Part shown: piece by piece, positions 41,439-50,600 of the stretch
Numbering within the stretch: position 1 is the first letter of the stretch
How the letters are laid out: the number at the start of each line of letters is the position of its first letter
The notes under the pieces: generated by a model
Database searches by the model: none
Told to the model about the DNA's origin: nothing
What the model saw: the letters and a program-made list of their open reading frames with translations, nothing else
Source: Candidatus Manganitrophus noduliformans
Lineage (GTDB): Bacteria; Nitrospirota; Nitrospiria; SBBL01; Manganitrophaceae
Direction: 5' to 3'
Length of the DNA stretch: 64,000 nucleotides
NCBI RefSeq assembly: GCF_012184425.1
Contig: NZ_VTOW01000006.1
Location: forward strand, 49,986 to 113,985
Made by a program: the position numbers and the translations under genes

Positions 41439-42317
41439 ATGGCTTTAGAAACAATTCGCGTCTCTCCCGGTTTCCAGAAATTTTTACCGAAGGAATATCA
41501 GGATCTCGTCGAGAACGGTCCTTTTACGAAGGAGAGAAAGGTCTCGGAGCTCGGGTCATTCAAGGAAATTCTCGAAGAACATCCGATGTGCGCCGGCTGC
41601 GCGATGACCCTCTTCATCCGGGTGACCCTTCTTGCGTTGCCGAGCGTCGAGAATTCGGTCATTATCGGGACCGCCGGCTGCGGGCGGTTGGCGTTGAGCC
41701 AGGCGGCGATTCCATTCGTCTACGGAAACTACGGAGACACCAATGCGGTCGCCAGCGGATTGAAGCGCGGTCTCTCGGTTCGCTTCAAAGACAAGCCGAA
41801 AGATGTGATCGTGATGGCGGGAGACGGCGGATTGGCCGACATCGGTTTCTCTGCGGTGATGCACTCCTGGTTCCGGAAAGAGAAGTTCACCACCATCATG
41901 CTCGATAACGAAGTCTACGGAAATACCGGCGGACAAGAGAGCGGGATGACCCAAAAGGGGATGGTTCTGAAAATGGCCCCGAACGGGAAAAAATTCGAAA
42001 AGATGGATATGATCGGTCTTGCGAAGACCTCCGGCGTGGCCTACATCGCCCGAATCGCCCCGACCAATCCGACCCGCGTGGCGAACACCGTCCGGAAGGC
42101 GGTTTTGATCGCGCGTGAGGTCGGCCCGACCTACATCCAGGCCTATACCTCCTGCAACATCGAATATGCGATCCCGACGCCGAAGGTGATGGATGACGCC
42201 CGGGAAGTCGAAAAAGATCGTTATGGTTTTATGGAATACATGACCGACGACGCCAAAGCCTATTGGGAAAAGTCAGAGGCCGATCGCCGGAAACTGAAAG
42301 CGCCTCAGACAAAATAG
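41439..42317 (+). CDS. 2-oxoacid:ferredoxin oxidoreductase beta subunit (TPP-binding)
   Basis: The 292-residue protein has CAGCAMTLFIRVTL near the N-terminus (cluster-ligand-type Cys), GTAGCGRLAL, and the thiamine-diphosphate signature VMAGDGGLADIGF...DNEVYGNTGGQESGMTQ. A late Cys occurs in AYTSCNIEYAIPTP, corresponding to cluster-binding beta chains. It starts 15 bp after alpha behind AAGGAGG. Confidence 0.95.
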   Translation: MALETIRVSPGFQKFLPKEYQDLVENGPFTKERKVSELGSFKEILEEHPMCAGCAMTLFIRVTLLALPSVENSVIIGTAGCGRLALSQAAIPFVYGNYGDTNAVASGLKRGLSVRFKDKPKDVIVMAGDGGLADIGFSAVMHSWFRKEKFTTIMLDNEVYGNTGGQESGMTQKGMVLKMAPNGKKFEKMDMIGLAKTSGVAYIARIAPTNPTRVANTVRKAVLIAREVGPTYIQAYTSCNIEYAIPTPKVMDDAREVEKDRYGFMEYMTDDAKAYWEKSEADRRKLKAPQTK

Positions 42318-42352
42318 GACAACGGCGAGTAGACGATAAGAGGAGGTTGAGC

Positions 42353-43096
42353 ATGGCGGCAATCGATACGGGAGTAAAGCGATTTAACATCCGAATGGCT
42401 GGCATCGGAGGTCAGGGGGTGGTTACCGCCTCCCATATCTTGAGCAACGGGGTGATCATCGGAAAAGGGGAGAGCACGCTGGTTCCCTTCTTCGGGTCCG
42501 AGAAACGGATGGCGCCGGTCGAAAGCTACGTCCGAATCGCGTCGGGGAAGATTTATGAAATCGGGGAGATCATTTATCCCAACATCATCATGATTTTCCA
42601 TCCTCAGGTCATTACCCATGGCAAATCCTATACGATGCCGTTTTATTGGGGGCTGAAGAAAGACGGGGTCGTGTTGATCAACAGCGACGCTCCCGTTCCG
42701 ATGATTCCGGATCAGGTTCGGGAGCTGGAGGAAAACAACGCGAAGATCTGCTACATTCCCGCGACGAAGATCGCCAACGAGGTCGGCGGGACCGACCTGG
42801 CGACCAACATGGCCATGTGCGGCGCCATCGCAGGGATTATTCAGATGCCCGATTTGAAATCATTGGAGCAGTCGGTGAAAGAGCGTTTTCTCGGGAAAGG
42901 ATTCGTCGTCTCGGGGGGAACCGCTTCGCTGGACAATGTGATCGAAAAGAAGTTCGCCAAAAAAGCGGAACTGGTGGCGAAGAATTTCGCGGTGGTACAG
43001 GCGGCCCATGAGTACGCGATCGAACAGGGGTGGAATCAGTGGCAGAAAGATCGGGTCACCGCCTCGGACAAGCTGCAAAAAGCGGGTGTGAATTAA
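42353..43096 (+). CDS. 2-oxoacid:ferredoxin oxidoreductase gamma subunit
   Basis: The 247-residue protein shows IRMAGIGGQGVVTASHILSNG and FFGSEKRMAPVESYVRI, the gamma-domain signatures of POR/KOR enzymes, and VGGTDLATNMAMCGAIAGI later. I chose ATG 42353, preceded by AGGAGG; the frame is open upstream into the beta gene but without a better start. The C-terminal ~40 residues extend beyond the usual gamma domain. Confidence 0.93.
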   Translation: MAAIDTGVKRFNIRMAGIGGQGVVTASHILSNGVIIGKGESTLVPFFGSEKRMAPVESYVRIASGKIYEIGEIIYPNIIMIFHPQVITHGKSYTMPFYWGLKKDGVVLINSDAPVPMIPDQVRELEENNAKICYIPATKIANEVGGTDLATNMAMCGAIAGIIQMPDLKSLEQSVKERFLGKGFVVSGGTASLDNVIEKKFAKKAELVAKNFAVVQAAHEYAIEQGWNQWQKDRVTASDKLQKAGVN

Positions 43097-43116
43097 TCAA
43101 CATTTGGAGGTGATGG

Positions 43117-43395
43117 ATGTATTCAGTCGCGGATATTGATGTAGACATTTGCGGTGCAACGAAATGCCGGCTTTGCACCCAGTTTTGTCCGGAGTCCAAT
43201 ACGATTTTATACGATTCGGTCCGGGCAACGGCTTACGTCGCGGTAGACCGATGCAAAGGATGCGAGATTTGCGTCGGTGTTTGCGATGATTTGGCGAAGC
43301 ATCACGCGATTAAGATGGTCCCGATTACCGAATTAAAGAACGGATTCGAAATCCGGAATGTCGGATTCAAAGACACCCTCGTTACAACGAAATAG
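43117..43395 (+). CDS. 2-oxoacid:ferredoxin oxidoreductase delta subunit (2x[4Fe-4S]-type)
   Basis: The 92-residue ferredoxin-like protein has two cysteine clusters: CGATKCRLCTQFCPE, and CKGCEICVGVCDD. It should carry electrons between the catalytic subunits and soluble ferredoxin. The GGAGGTG Shine-Dalgarno lies just before the ATG, 20 bp after gamma. It closes the operon and is followed by a terminator. Confidence 0.92.
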   Translation: MYSVADIDVDICGATKCRLCTQFCPESNTILYDSVRATAYVAVDRCKGCEICVGVCDDLAKHHAIKMVPITELKNGFEIRNVGFKDTLVTTK

Positions 43396-43422
43396 TCTCT
43401 ACGGCATTCACCATTCACATCG

Positions 43423-43464
43423 ATGGGCTGATCTGATACAATCAGGTCGGCCCATTTTATTTTA
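43423..43464 (+). terminator. Rho-independent terminator of the OFOR operon
   Basis: ATGGGCTGATCTGAT (43423-43437) and ATCAGGTCGGCCCAT (43441-43455) pair over 15 positions with few mismatches, followed by TTTATTTTA. Confidence 0.85.
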
Positions 43465-43478
43465 AGTTGAGGTCGGTC

Positions 43479-43664
43479 ATGAAATGTCAAAAGTGCGGCC
43501 ATGAGAACGATCCGGCCATGCCCTGGTGCGACAAGTGTTTAACCGAATTCCCCTCCTCGAAGGGCCGCTATTTGGCCTGTCCGGAATGCCGCCATCAGAA
43601 CGATCCCGACGCCTTTCACTGCGAGGTCTGCCACGAGCCGCTCCGGCCGGGCCAGTCGGAGTGA
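43479..43664 (+). CDS. Small double zinc-ribbon protein
   Basis: The 61-residue protein has four CxxC pairs forming two zinc ribbons: CQKCGHENDPAMPWCDKC and CPECRHQNDPDAFHCEVC. Such RanBP2/zinc-ribbon-like small proteins usually mediate protein or nucleic acid contacts; no function is assigned. I chose ATG 43479 behind GAGG; an upstream TTG in frame adds four residues. It is 13 bp before the DNA glycosylase gene. Confidence 0.8.
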   Translation: MKCQKCGHENDPAMPWCDKCLTEFPSSKGRYLACPECRHQNDPDAFHCEVCHEPLRPGQSE

Positions 43665-43677
43665 GGGGGCCAAAACG

Positions 43678-44190
43678 ATGACGCCGCTCCCCGACATCCT
43701 GGAGGCCGATCTTTCGATCGTCTTCGTCGGGATCAACCCGGGAACCACCTCCGCTCAGGTTGGACACTACTACGCCCGTTCAACGAACCTCTTCTGGCCG
43801 ATGCTCCACGAGAGCGGCCTTCTTCCGCATCCGCTCAAACCGGAGGACGATTGGAAACTGGTCCGATTCGGGATCGGGCTGACCGACGTCGTCAAGCGCT
43901 CCTCCGACAGCGCATCTGATTTGACGAGAGCCGAATTTGAAGCCGGAGCGATCGTCGTTCAAAATAAGATCAGGATGTACCGTCCGCGGATCGTTTGTTT
44001 GAATGGATTGACCGCATACCGAGCCCTCTTCGGCCGGAATGAAGGGCCGGGGGCCAAACCCCAAAGGATCGGGGAGAGCCGCGTCTTCGTCGTCCCTTCA
44101 ACCAGCCGGCGAAACGCCGGTTATCCTCGGGAGACGGTTCTCTTCTGGTTCAAGGAGCTCGAGCGGTTTCGAAGGGAGAAAATGGCGTGA
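43678..44190 (+). CDS. mug: Mismatch-specific (G:T/U) uracil-DNA glycosylase, MUG/TDG family
   Basis: The 170-residue base-excision repair enzyme has the active-site motif IVFVGINPGTTSAQVGHYYAR (Asn in GINPG) and FWPML. The second motif is VVPSTSRRNAGYPRE, close to the insertion loop of MUG. It removes uracil or thymine from mispairs. Its stop overlaps the GTG start of modA, so it is coupled to molybdate transport genes with no obvious functional link. Confidence 0.93.
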   Translation: MTPLPDILEADLSIVFVGINPGTTSAQVGHYYARSTNLFWPMLHESGLLPHPLKPEDDWKLVRFGIGLTDVVKRSSDSASDLTRAEFEAGAIVVQNKIRMYRPRIVCLNGLTAYRALFGRNEGPGAKPQRIGESRVFVVPSTSRRNAGYPRETVLFWFKELERFRREKMA

Positions 44191-44981
44191 GGCGGATCGG
44201 CGTACTGGGGCTGTTCGTCTTCATCTGCGTCATCATCGCATTTTCATCGAACGGAGCGGCGTCCTCTTCGCCGACCCTCGCCGTCGCCGCCGCCTCGGAC
44301 CTTCAGTTCGCCATGGGAGAGATCGCATCGGCCTTCGAGAAGTCGACGGGGAGCAGGGTGAAAGTCTCCTTCGGCGCCTCCGGGAGCTTCGTTGCACAAA
44401 TCACGGCGGGCGCGCCGTTCGATCTCTTCTTTTCGGCCGACGAGTCGTATCCGAAGCGGTTGATCGAGACGGGACTGGCCATTCCGGAATCGTTTTTCCG
44501 ATATGCCACCGGACGGCTCGTCCTCTGGGTGCCGAACGGGTCTCCAATCGACGTCGCCAAAGAGGAGATGCAGGCCCTCCTTCACCCGTCGGTCCGGAAA
44601 GTCGCCATCGCCAATCCGGCCCATGCCCCCTACGGCAAGGCGGCGGTGTCGGCGCTGCAATCGTCGGGGCTTTATGAGCGGGTGCAATCCCGTCTTGTCC
44701 TCGGAGAGAACATCTCGCAGGCGGCCCAGTTCGTTCAGTCGGGGAATGCCGACATCGGCCTGCTCTCCCTCTCTCATGCGAGCGCCGCGCCGATGAAAGA
44801 GAAGGGGCGATTCTGGCTGGTCCCGGTCGACGCCTATCCCCCGCTGCACCAGGCGGCGGTGATTTTGCGTCGAAGCCGGGAAGCGGCATTGGCGCAGTCG
44901 CTGATCGATTTCATCAAAGAGGGGGAGGGGAAGGCCATTCTGGAGCGGTATGGCTTCACCCTCTCGTCGGAGGCGAAATGA
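44187..44981 (+). CDS. modA: Molybdate ABC transporter substrate-binding protein
   Basis: The 264-residue periplasmic binding protein has a signal peptide (about 1-30, ending AASS) and typical ModA motifs: LAVAAASDLQFAMGEIASAFEKSTG, VSFGASGSFVAQITAGAPFDLFFSADE, and IANPAHAPYGKAAV, then GENISQAAQFVQSGNADIGLL. It captures molybdate or tungstate for ModBC. The GTG start overlaps the mug stop. Confidence 0.95.
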   Translation: MRRIGVLGLFVFICVIIAFSSNGAASSSPTLAVAAASDLQFAMGEIASAFEKSTGSRVKVSFGASGSFVAQITAGAPFDLFFSADESYPKRLIETGLAIPESFFRYATGRLVLWVPNGSPIDVAKEEMQALLHPSVRKVAIANPAHAPYGKAAVSALQSSGLYERVQSRLVLGENISQAAQFVQSGNADIGLLSLSHASAAPMKEKGRFWLVPVDAYPPLHQAAVILRRSREAALAQSLIDFIKEGEGKAILERYGFTLSSEAK

Positions 44982-45658
44982 ACTGGGAGGCCCTTTGGCT
45001 TTCGATCGAGTTGGCGTCGTTCACCTCGGTTCTCCTTCTTTTTCTCGGGATCCCGCTGGCCCACTGGATCGTCATCTCCCGATGGCGCTGGAAGTTCTTG
45101 GTGGAGGCGGTGGTCGCTCTTCCGATCGTTCTCCCGCCGACCGTTCTCGGTTTTTATCTTTTGATGGCGTTCGGCCAAAACAGTCCGCTCGGCGCTTTTT
45201 ATGAGTCGATCGCCGGCACCACCTTACCGTTTACTTTCGGCGGTCTTTTGGTCGCCTCCATTCTTTACTCCCTTCCCTTCGCGGTGCAGCCGCTGGCGAC
45301 GGCCTTCGCGGGGGTGAATCCCCGATTGGTTCAAAGCTCGTGGGTGCTCGGCGAGTCGCGTTGGAGGACCTTTCTTCGGATCGTCCTGCCGTTGTCGAAA
45401 AGCGGAATCATCACCGCGTTCGTCCTCAGCTTCGCGCATACCCTGGGAGAGTTCGGCGTCGTCCTGATGGTCGGCGGAAATATTCCGGGGGTGACGCGAA
45501 CGTTGTCGATCGATCTTTACGATCAGGTCCAGGCGCTCAATTATCGGTCGGCGGGAAAGACGGCCCTTTTTCTGCTGATCCTCTCGTTTTTTTTCCTCTC
45601 CATCGTGACTTATATGAACCGGAAGCGACAAGGAGCAGAGGGTGGAACTGAACGTTGA
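44978..45658 (+). CDS. modB: Molybdate ABC transporter permease
   Basis: The 226-residue permease has five to six membrane helices and the permease signature around ESRWRTFLRIVLPLSKSGIITAFVLSFAHTLGEFGVVLMVGGNIPG, including the EAA-type loop that contacts ModC. The N-terminal SIELASFTSVLLLFLGIPLAH and PPTVLGFYLL are also typical. ATGA overlaps with modA upstream and a 17-bp overlap with modC downstream show tight coupling. Confidence 0.95.
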   Translation: MNWEALWLSIELASFTSVLLLFLGIPLAHWIVISRWRWKFLVEAVVALPIVLPPTVLGFYLLMAFGQNSPLGAFYESIAGTTLPFTFGGLLVASILYSLPFAVQPLATAFAGVNPRLVQSSWVLGESRWRTFLRIVLPLSKSGIITAFVLSFAHTLGEFGVVLMVGGNIPGVTRTLSIDLYDQVQALNYRSAGKTALFLLILSFFFLSIVTYMNRKRQGAEGGTER

Positions 45659-46724
45659 TCTCCACTATCCCCTCCCGAAGGGCGGGGGTCTGCAGGCACA
45701 ATTTTCCGTTTCACTCGATTCTCCCCGGATCGTTGTTCTCTTCGGCCCGTCGGGGAGCGGCAAGAGCACACTGCTCCATTGTCTGGCGGGACTTCTTCAG
45801 CCGGGGCGGGGAGAGATCCGGCATGGCGACACGATTTGGTTCGATGCGTCGCAAGGGATCTCACTTCCGCCGCAGCGGCGTTCGGTCGGCCTTCTCTTCC
45901 AGGACTACCCTCTCTTTCCCCATCTCACCGTTCAAGAAAATATCGCCTATGGCCTGCGCCGGTGGAACCGTGCGGAGAGCGAGCGGTCGGTCCGCGGTTG
46001 GATCGACCGGTTTCAGCTGGGCGGAAAGGAGAATCGATTTCCGGCGGCCCTCTCGGGGGGGGAGCAGCAACGGGTGGCCCTGGCGCGGGCGCTCGCGCCC
46101 AAGCCGCGTTTATTGTTGCTCGATGAACCGTTCTCCGCGCTCGATCTTCGCACGCGGGCGCTTGTTCGCGCGGAGGTACGGCGATGGGTTGAGGAGGAGC
46201 GGGCGACGGCATTGGTCGTCACCCATGACATCGTTGATGCGATGACGTTGGGAGAAGATTTGATCATTCTCTCGGAAGGGGTGATTCTTCAACGGGGCCG
46301 CCCGCTCGACATTTTCAGCAGACCGGCCAGTCCCGAGGTAGCGAAGATCGTCGGGGTGGAGAACCTGTTGCCGGCGCAGGTGATCCTTGCTTCGGAAGAG
46401 CGGGTGGTACTGGAGGTCGGGAAAGGACGAATCATCGCCGTCGGAGAGGCGCCCCCCGGCGGTCGTTGTTTCGTTTCGATCCGCGCCGAGGAGGTGATCC
46501 TCGAGCGGGGAAGACCGGCGCAGAGCAGCGCGCGCAATCGCCTCGTCGGCTTCATACAAGAGTGCATTCCAGTCGGCGCGCAGGTCCGCGTGGTGATCGA
46601 TTGCGGCTTCTCCCTGACGGCGCTGGTGACCCGTCAAGCGGTGGAGGAACTCTCTCTCCGGCCGGGCGCGGAGATCACGGCGGTGATCAAAGCCTCCTCG
46701 GTTCACCTGATTCCGACGGAATGA
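45642..46724 (+). CDS. modC: Molybdate ABC transporter ATP-binding protein
   Basis: The 360-residue ATPase has Walker A FGPSGSGKST, Q-loop LFQDYPLFP, signature ALSGGEQQRVALARAL, Walker B LLLLDEPFSALD and the switch His in VVTHD. A C-terminal TOBE/MOP-like domain (about 285-358) can bind oxyanion and trans-inhibit the importer. The GTG start lies inside modB. Confidence 0.95.
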   Translation: MELNVDLHYPLPKGGGLQAQFSVSLDSPRIVVLFGPSGSGKSTLLHCLAGLLQPGRGEIRHGDTIWFDASQGISLPPQRRSVGLLFQDYPLFPHLTVQENIAYGLRRWNRAESERSVRGWIDRFQLGGKENRFPAALSGGEQQRVALARALAPKPRLLLLDEPFSALDLRTRALVRAEVRRWVEEERATALVVTHDIVDAMTLGEDLIILSEGVILQRGRPLDIFSRPASPEVAKIVGVENLLPAQVILASEERVVLEVGKGRIIAVGEAPPGGRCFVSIRAEEVILERGRPAQSSARNRLVGFIQECIPVGAQVRVVIDCGFSLTALVTRQAVEELSLRPGAEITAVIKASSVHLIPTE

Positions 46725-46734
46725 AACGGGTCCT

Positions 46735-47241
46735 TTAATCCTCCTCCTCGACCGTTCCGGCCTTGCCGCCCCCGTAAAAGGTGTAGTTGATCGTCTGCAG
46801 GAAGAGGTCGTTCATCGCGTCCAGATTGGCACTCATCTTCAAGATGATCTCTTTCAAGAGCTGATGGACCAGCGCGGGCTGCTCTTTCTCCATCTCGTCG
46901 TAAACAAACCGATGGAGCAGAAGCACCAAACCGTCCGCGGTGACTTTTGCCCGGGACGCATGCCGCCGGCTCACGAAGAAGGAGAGCTCTCCGAAGAATT
47001 GTCCGGAGGGAACGGTCGCGATGACCTGCCGATGGCCGCTGGGGGTCTTCTTCGTGATCTCCACCGACCCTCGCTGAACCAAATACAAAATGCCCGGGAG
47101 GTCCTCTTCTTTATAGATGACGTCATTTTTCTTATACTCCCGCTCTTCCAACTTCTGGACAAGATACCGGAGCTCATCGACCGTCAACTGTGAAAAAAGG
47201 GGGAACTGTTTCAGCGCTTCAACGGTTGTTTTGGTTGCCAT
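46735..47241 (-). CDS. Cyclic-nucleotide-binding (CRP-like) domain protein without DNA-binding domain
   Basis: The 168-residue protein contains a cNMP-binding fold (about 15-125): QFPLFSQLTVDELRYLVQKLEEREYKKNDVIYKEEDLPGILYLVQRGSVEI, then the phosphate-binding-cassette region GQFFGELSFFVSRRHASRAKV (with GE and a nearby Arg-rich stretch). The C-terminal part is helical with no helix-turn-helix. It is probably a sensor adaptor rather than a transcription factor. It has AAGGAGGTGG before its ATG and converges on modC. Confidence 0.88.
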   Translation of the reverse strand: MATKTTVEALKQFPLFSQLTVDELRYLVQKLEEREYKKNDVIYKEEDLPGILYLVQRGSVEITKKTPSGHRQVIATVPSGQFFGELSFFVSRRHASRAKVTADGLVLLLHRFVYDEMEKEQPALVHQLLKEIILKMSANLDAMNDLFLQTINYTFYGGGKAGTVEEED

Positions 47242-47493
47242 TCGTATCCACCTCCTTGTATTCTCAATCGGGTTTCCGTGTCTGCGAACTTGTTCTTAGA
47301 CGCCATCCCGTCCGTAGGCACAATATATGAGACGAGGATCGCGTGTCAATGCCTCTTGTCAGGAAAGCGTATTTAAGCGGGAGTCTTGAAGAAGTCCCTC
47401 ACGTGACGATCACGAGAGTCGAAGCCGCGCTCTCGTCGAACATTCGCATTAGCAGGAATAAATTCCCTCTTTCAATCCACGGAGATCTTCCGA
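47242..47493. other. Intergenic region, no gene supported
   Basis: I see no convincing coding sequence in this stretch. A plus-strand reading from 47343 to 47591 lacks a Shine-Dalgarno and conserved-looking features. Confidence 0.4.
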
Positions 47494-47667
47494 TTGACAC
47501 TCCTTTTAAAACTGTAATAATTGCGGCGACAGCTTGTCCCTGGGGTGGTCCACTCAGGGTCGGTTTGTCAAGAGGTGCCATGGATGGTTAGATTAGTGTC
47601 GGCGGTTATCGGGACATCGCCCATATTGAACCCAGGGATTTTCGGAATCCTTGGGTTTTTTATTTTT
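47494..47667 (+). promoter_or_regulatory. Leader or small RNA with terminator hairpin before the giant kinase gene
   Basis: A possible promoter TTGACA (47494-47499) with AATAAT (47516-47521, 16-bp spacer) is followed by about 110 nt. Then comes a 12-bp hairpin AACCCAGGGATT/AATCCTTGGGTT (47629-47657, loop TTCGG) with a T-rich tail to 47667. No plus-strand gene precedes it that would need this terminator, so it is either a small RNA or an attenuator of the kinase gene 27 bp downstream. No known riboswitch class was recognised. Confidence 0.5.
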
Positions 47668-47693
47668 GCGAGCGGTTCGGAGAGAGGGAAGGG

Positions 47694-50600
47694 GTGAGCA
47701 AAGAGCTCGAACAACGGGTCCTGGACCAGACGCGAGAATTGACGGCGGCCAACGAAGCGCTGAGAAAAGAGACGATCGAGCGCCGGCGCGCCGAGGAGGC
47801 GCTGCGTCTGAGCGAAGAGCAATTCCGGGGCGCGTTCGATCACGCGCCGATCGGCATGGCGCTCCTCCGTCCGGACGGCCGCTGGCTGACGGCGAACCCC
47901 GCTTTTTACCGGATGCTCGGATATGCAGAGCCGGAACTGTTGGAGGAGACCTTTCAGTCGATCCTCCATCCCGAAGACCTCGAAGCGCATCTGAAAGGCG
48001 CTCGGCAGTTGCTGGCCGGGCAGATCAACCTCTTCGCCGTGGAAGAGCGCCTTTTCCATAAGGATGGCCGGATCATATGGACCCACGCGAGCGTCACGGT
48101 TGTCAGAGCCGCCGAAGGAGATCCGCTCTATTTTGTCGCCCAGATACAAGACATCAGCGGGTCCAAGAGAATTCAAGAAGCGTTGAGGGAAAGCGAGGAG
48201 CGCTTCCGCCAGCTGGCCGAAAATATCACCGAAGTTTTTTGGATGACCAATCCCGATAAAAACGAAATACTCTACGTCAGCCCCGGCTACGAAAAAATTT
48301 GGGGACGGCCGCGTCGGAGTTTGTGTGAGCGGCCGTCCGAATGGCTCGATGCGATTCATCCGGACGATCGGGAGCGGATCCAAAATTCGGCGATGACCCT
48401 TCAGGCCTCGGGCGCCTACGACGAAGAATACCGCATCATCCGGCCGGATGGATCGACCCGATGGATTCGGGACCGGGCTTTCCCGATCAAGGATACATCC
48501 GGGCGCGTCTACCGCATCACCGGAATTGCCGAGGACATCACCGAGCGGCGGCAGGCGGAGGAGCGGATCCGTTTTCAGGCCAACCTGCTCGACGTGGTCG
48601 AACAGGCGGTCATCGCGACCGATATCGCCGGGGTCATTCTTTACTGGAACCGTTTTGCAGAAAAATTATACGGGTGGTCCACCGGGGAGGTGTTGGGTCG
48701 AAACATTATGGAGATCACCCTTTCCGATCTTTCTCTTGATCAAGCCGGCGAGATCATGAATCTGCTAGCGCGGGGTGAGGGATGGTCGGGAGAGTTTCTT
48801 GTCCGCCGCCGGGACGGCGCTTCCTTTATGGCGATGGTCATCGATACCCCGATTCGAGATGACCAAGGGAAATTAATCGGAATCATCGGAGTCTCTTTTG
48901 ATGTGAGCGAGCGCAAGCGGGCCGAGATAGAAAGGGATCATCACGCCGCCCAGCTTCAAGGTTTGGCCGATGCTTCCCTGGCGATGAATTCGGCAATTTC
49001 ATTGGATGAAACATTGAAGATTGTGACCGACAAAACTCGGGAGATCATCGGAGCGCATATGTCGGTGACCGGCATGACGATCAACGGGAAATGGGAGCAG
49101 GCGATCAGTGCCGTTTCGTTTTCGGATAAATATGAAGCATTTCGGCACTACGATGAGCGGCCCGACGGCTCCGGCATCTATGCGATGGTCTGCCAGGCCA
49201 ATCGCCCGCTGCGGATGACGCAGGCCGAATTGGAGGCCCATCCGAGATGGCGCGGATATGGAAAACATGCGGGCGCGCATCCGCCGCTTCGCGGCTGGCT
49301 GGCCGCTCCCCTGGTGGGGAGAGACGGAAAAAACATCGGCCTCATTCAACTCTCCGACAAATACGAGGGTGAGTTCACCCAGCAGGACGAGGCGATCCTG
49401 GTTCAAATGGCGCAGCTCGCGTCAAACGCAATTGAGAACGCGCGGCTTTATGAAACATTAGAGAAAGATATTCAAAACCGGAAGAGAACCGAGGAAAGGC
49501 TGAGGGAGTACGAAAAAGCGGTTGAAGGTCTGGAAGAGATGATCATCGTGGTGGATCGAGACTACCGCTACTTGATTGCGAATCGGGCGTTCTTGAACTA
49601 TCGGGGGATGGAGAAAGAGCAGCTCATTGGTCGTTTCGCCCCGGATCTATTGGGAAGAGAAGTTTTCGAGAAAATCGTCAAGAAAAAATTAGACGCGTGT
49701 TTCCGAGGTGAAGTGGTTAAATACGAGATGAATTTCAGCTATCCGAAGCTTGGCGAAAGAGTTTTGTCTTTATCATACTTTCCGATCGAAGGGCCTGCCG
49801 GTATCGATCGCGTCGCCTGTGTGATGCAAGACATCACCGAGCGCAAGCAGGCGGAGGAAGCGCTGCGGACCAGCGAGGAGCGCTTCCGGCGCTACTTTGA
49901 GCTGGGTCTGATCGGCATGGCGATCACCTCGCTCGAGAAAGGGTGGATTGAGGTCAACGATGAGATCTGCAGGATTTTAGGTTACGAACGAAGAGAACTG
50001 CTGGAAATGACCTGGACGGAGGTAACACATCCGGACGATCTGGACGCCGATTTTTCGCATTTCAATCGGATGCTTTCCGGTGAAATCGACGGCTACTCGA
50101 TGGAGAAACGATTCATCCGAAAGGATGGGCAAGTGATTCACGCCGCCATTTCGGTAAAATGCCTGCGCCGCCCGGACGGTTCGATCGATTACATGGTGGG
50201 ACTGCTGCAAGATATCACTGAACGCATGCAGGCGGAGGCGCGGCTGGCCTATCAAGCCAATCTGCTTACGCATGTCGGAGACGCCATTCTCGCGACCGAT
50301 CACCGGTTGGTCCTGACGGCATGGAATCTCGCCGCCGAGAGGATCTACGGCTGGAAGGCGGAAGAGGTGCTCGGCCGGAGGGTGTCCGATGTCATTCGCT
50401 CGGAGTGGACCGATGCCCAACGATCGGAAGCCCTTGACGTCCTCATTAAAACCGGGACGTATCATACCGAAGTCATCCATACTCATAAAGACGGCAGGAA
50501 GATTGATATCCAGGGATACACGATCGCCCTCCGGGACGAAGCGGGGCGAATTACCGGCTACGTGAGCACGAACCGAGACATCACCGAGCGCAAACGGGCG

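Noticed and set aside
47343..47591. 82-codon plus-strand reading frame before the giant kinase
   Set aside because: No Shine-Dalgarno and no recognisable domain, and it overlaps the putative promoter/leader. The composition looks non-coding.
47494..47667. Known riboswitch (c-di-GMP GEMM type) in front of the signalling island
   Set aside because: The conserved core sequences of GEMM riboswitches are not present; only a generic leader with a terminator hairpin is seen.
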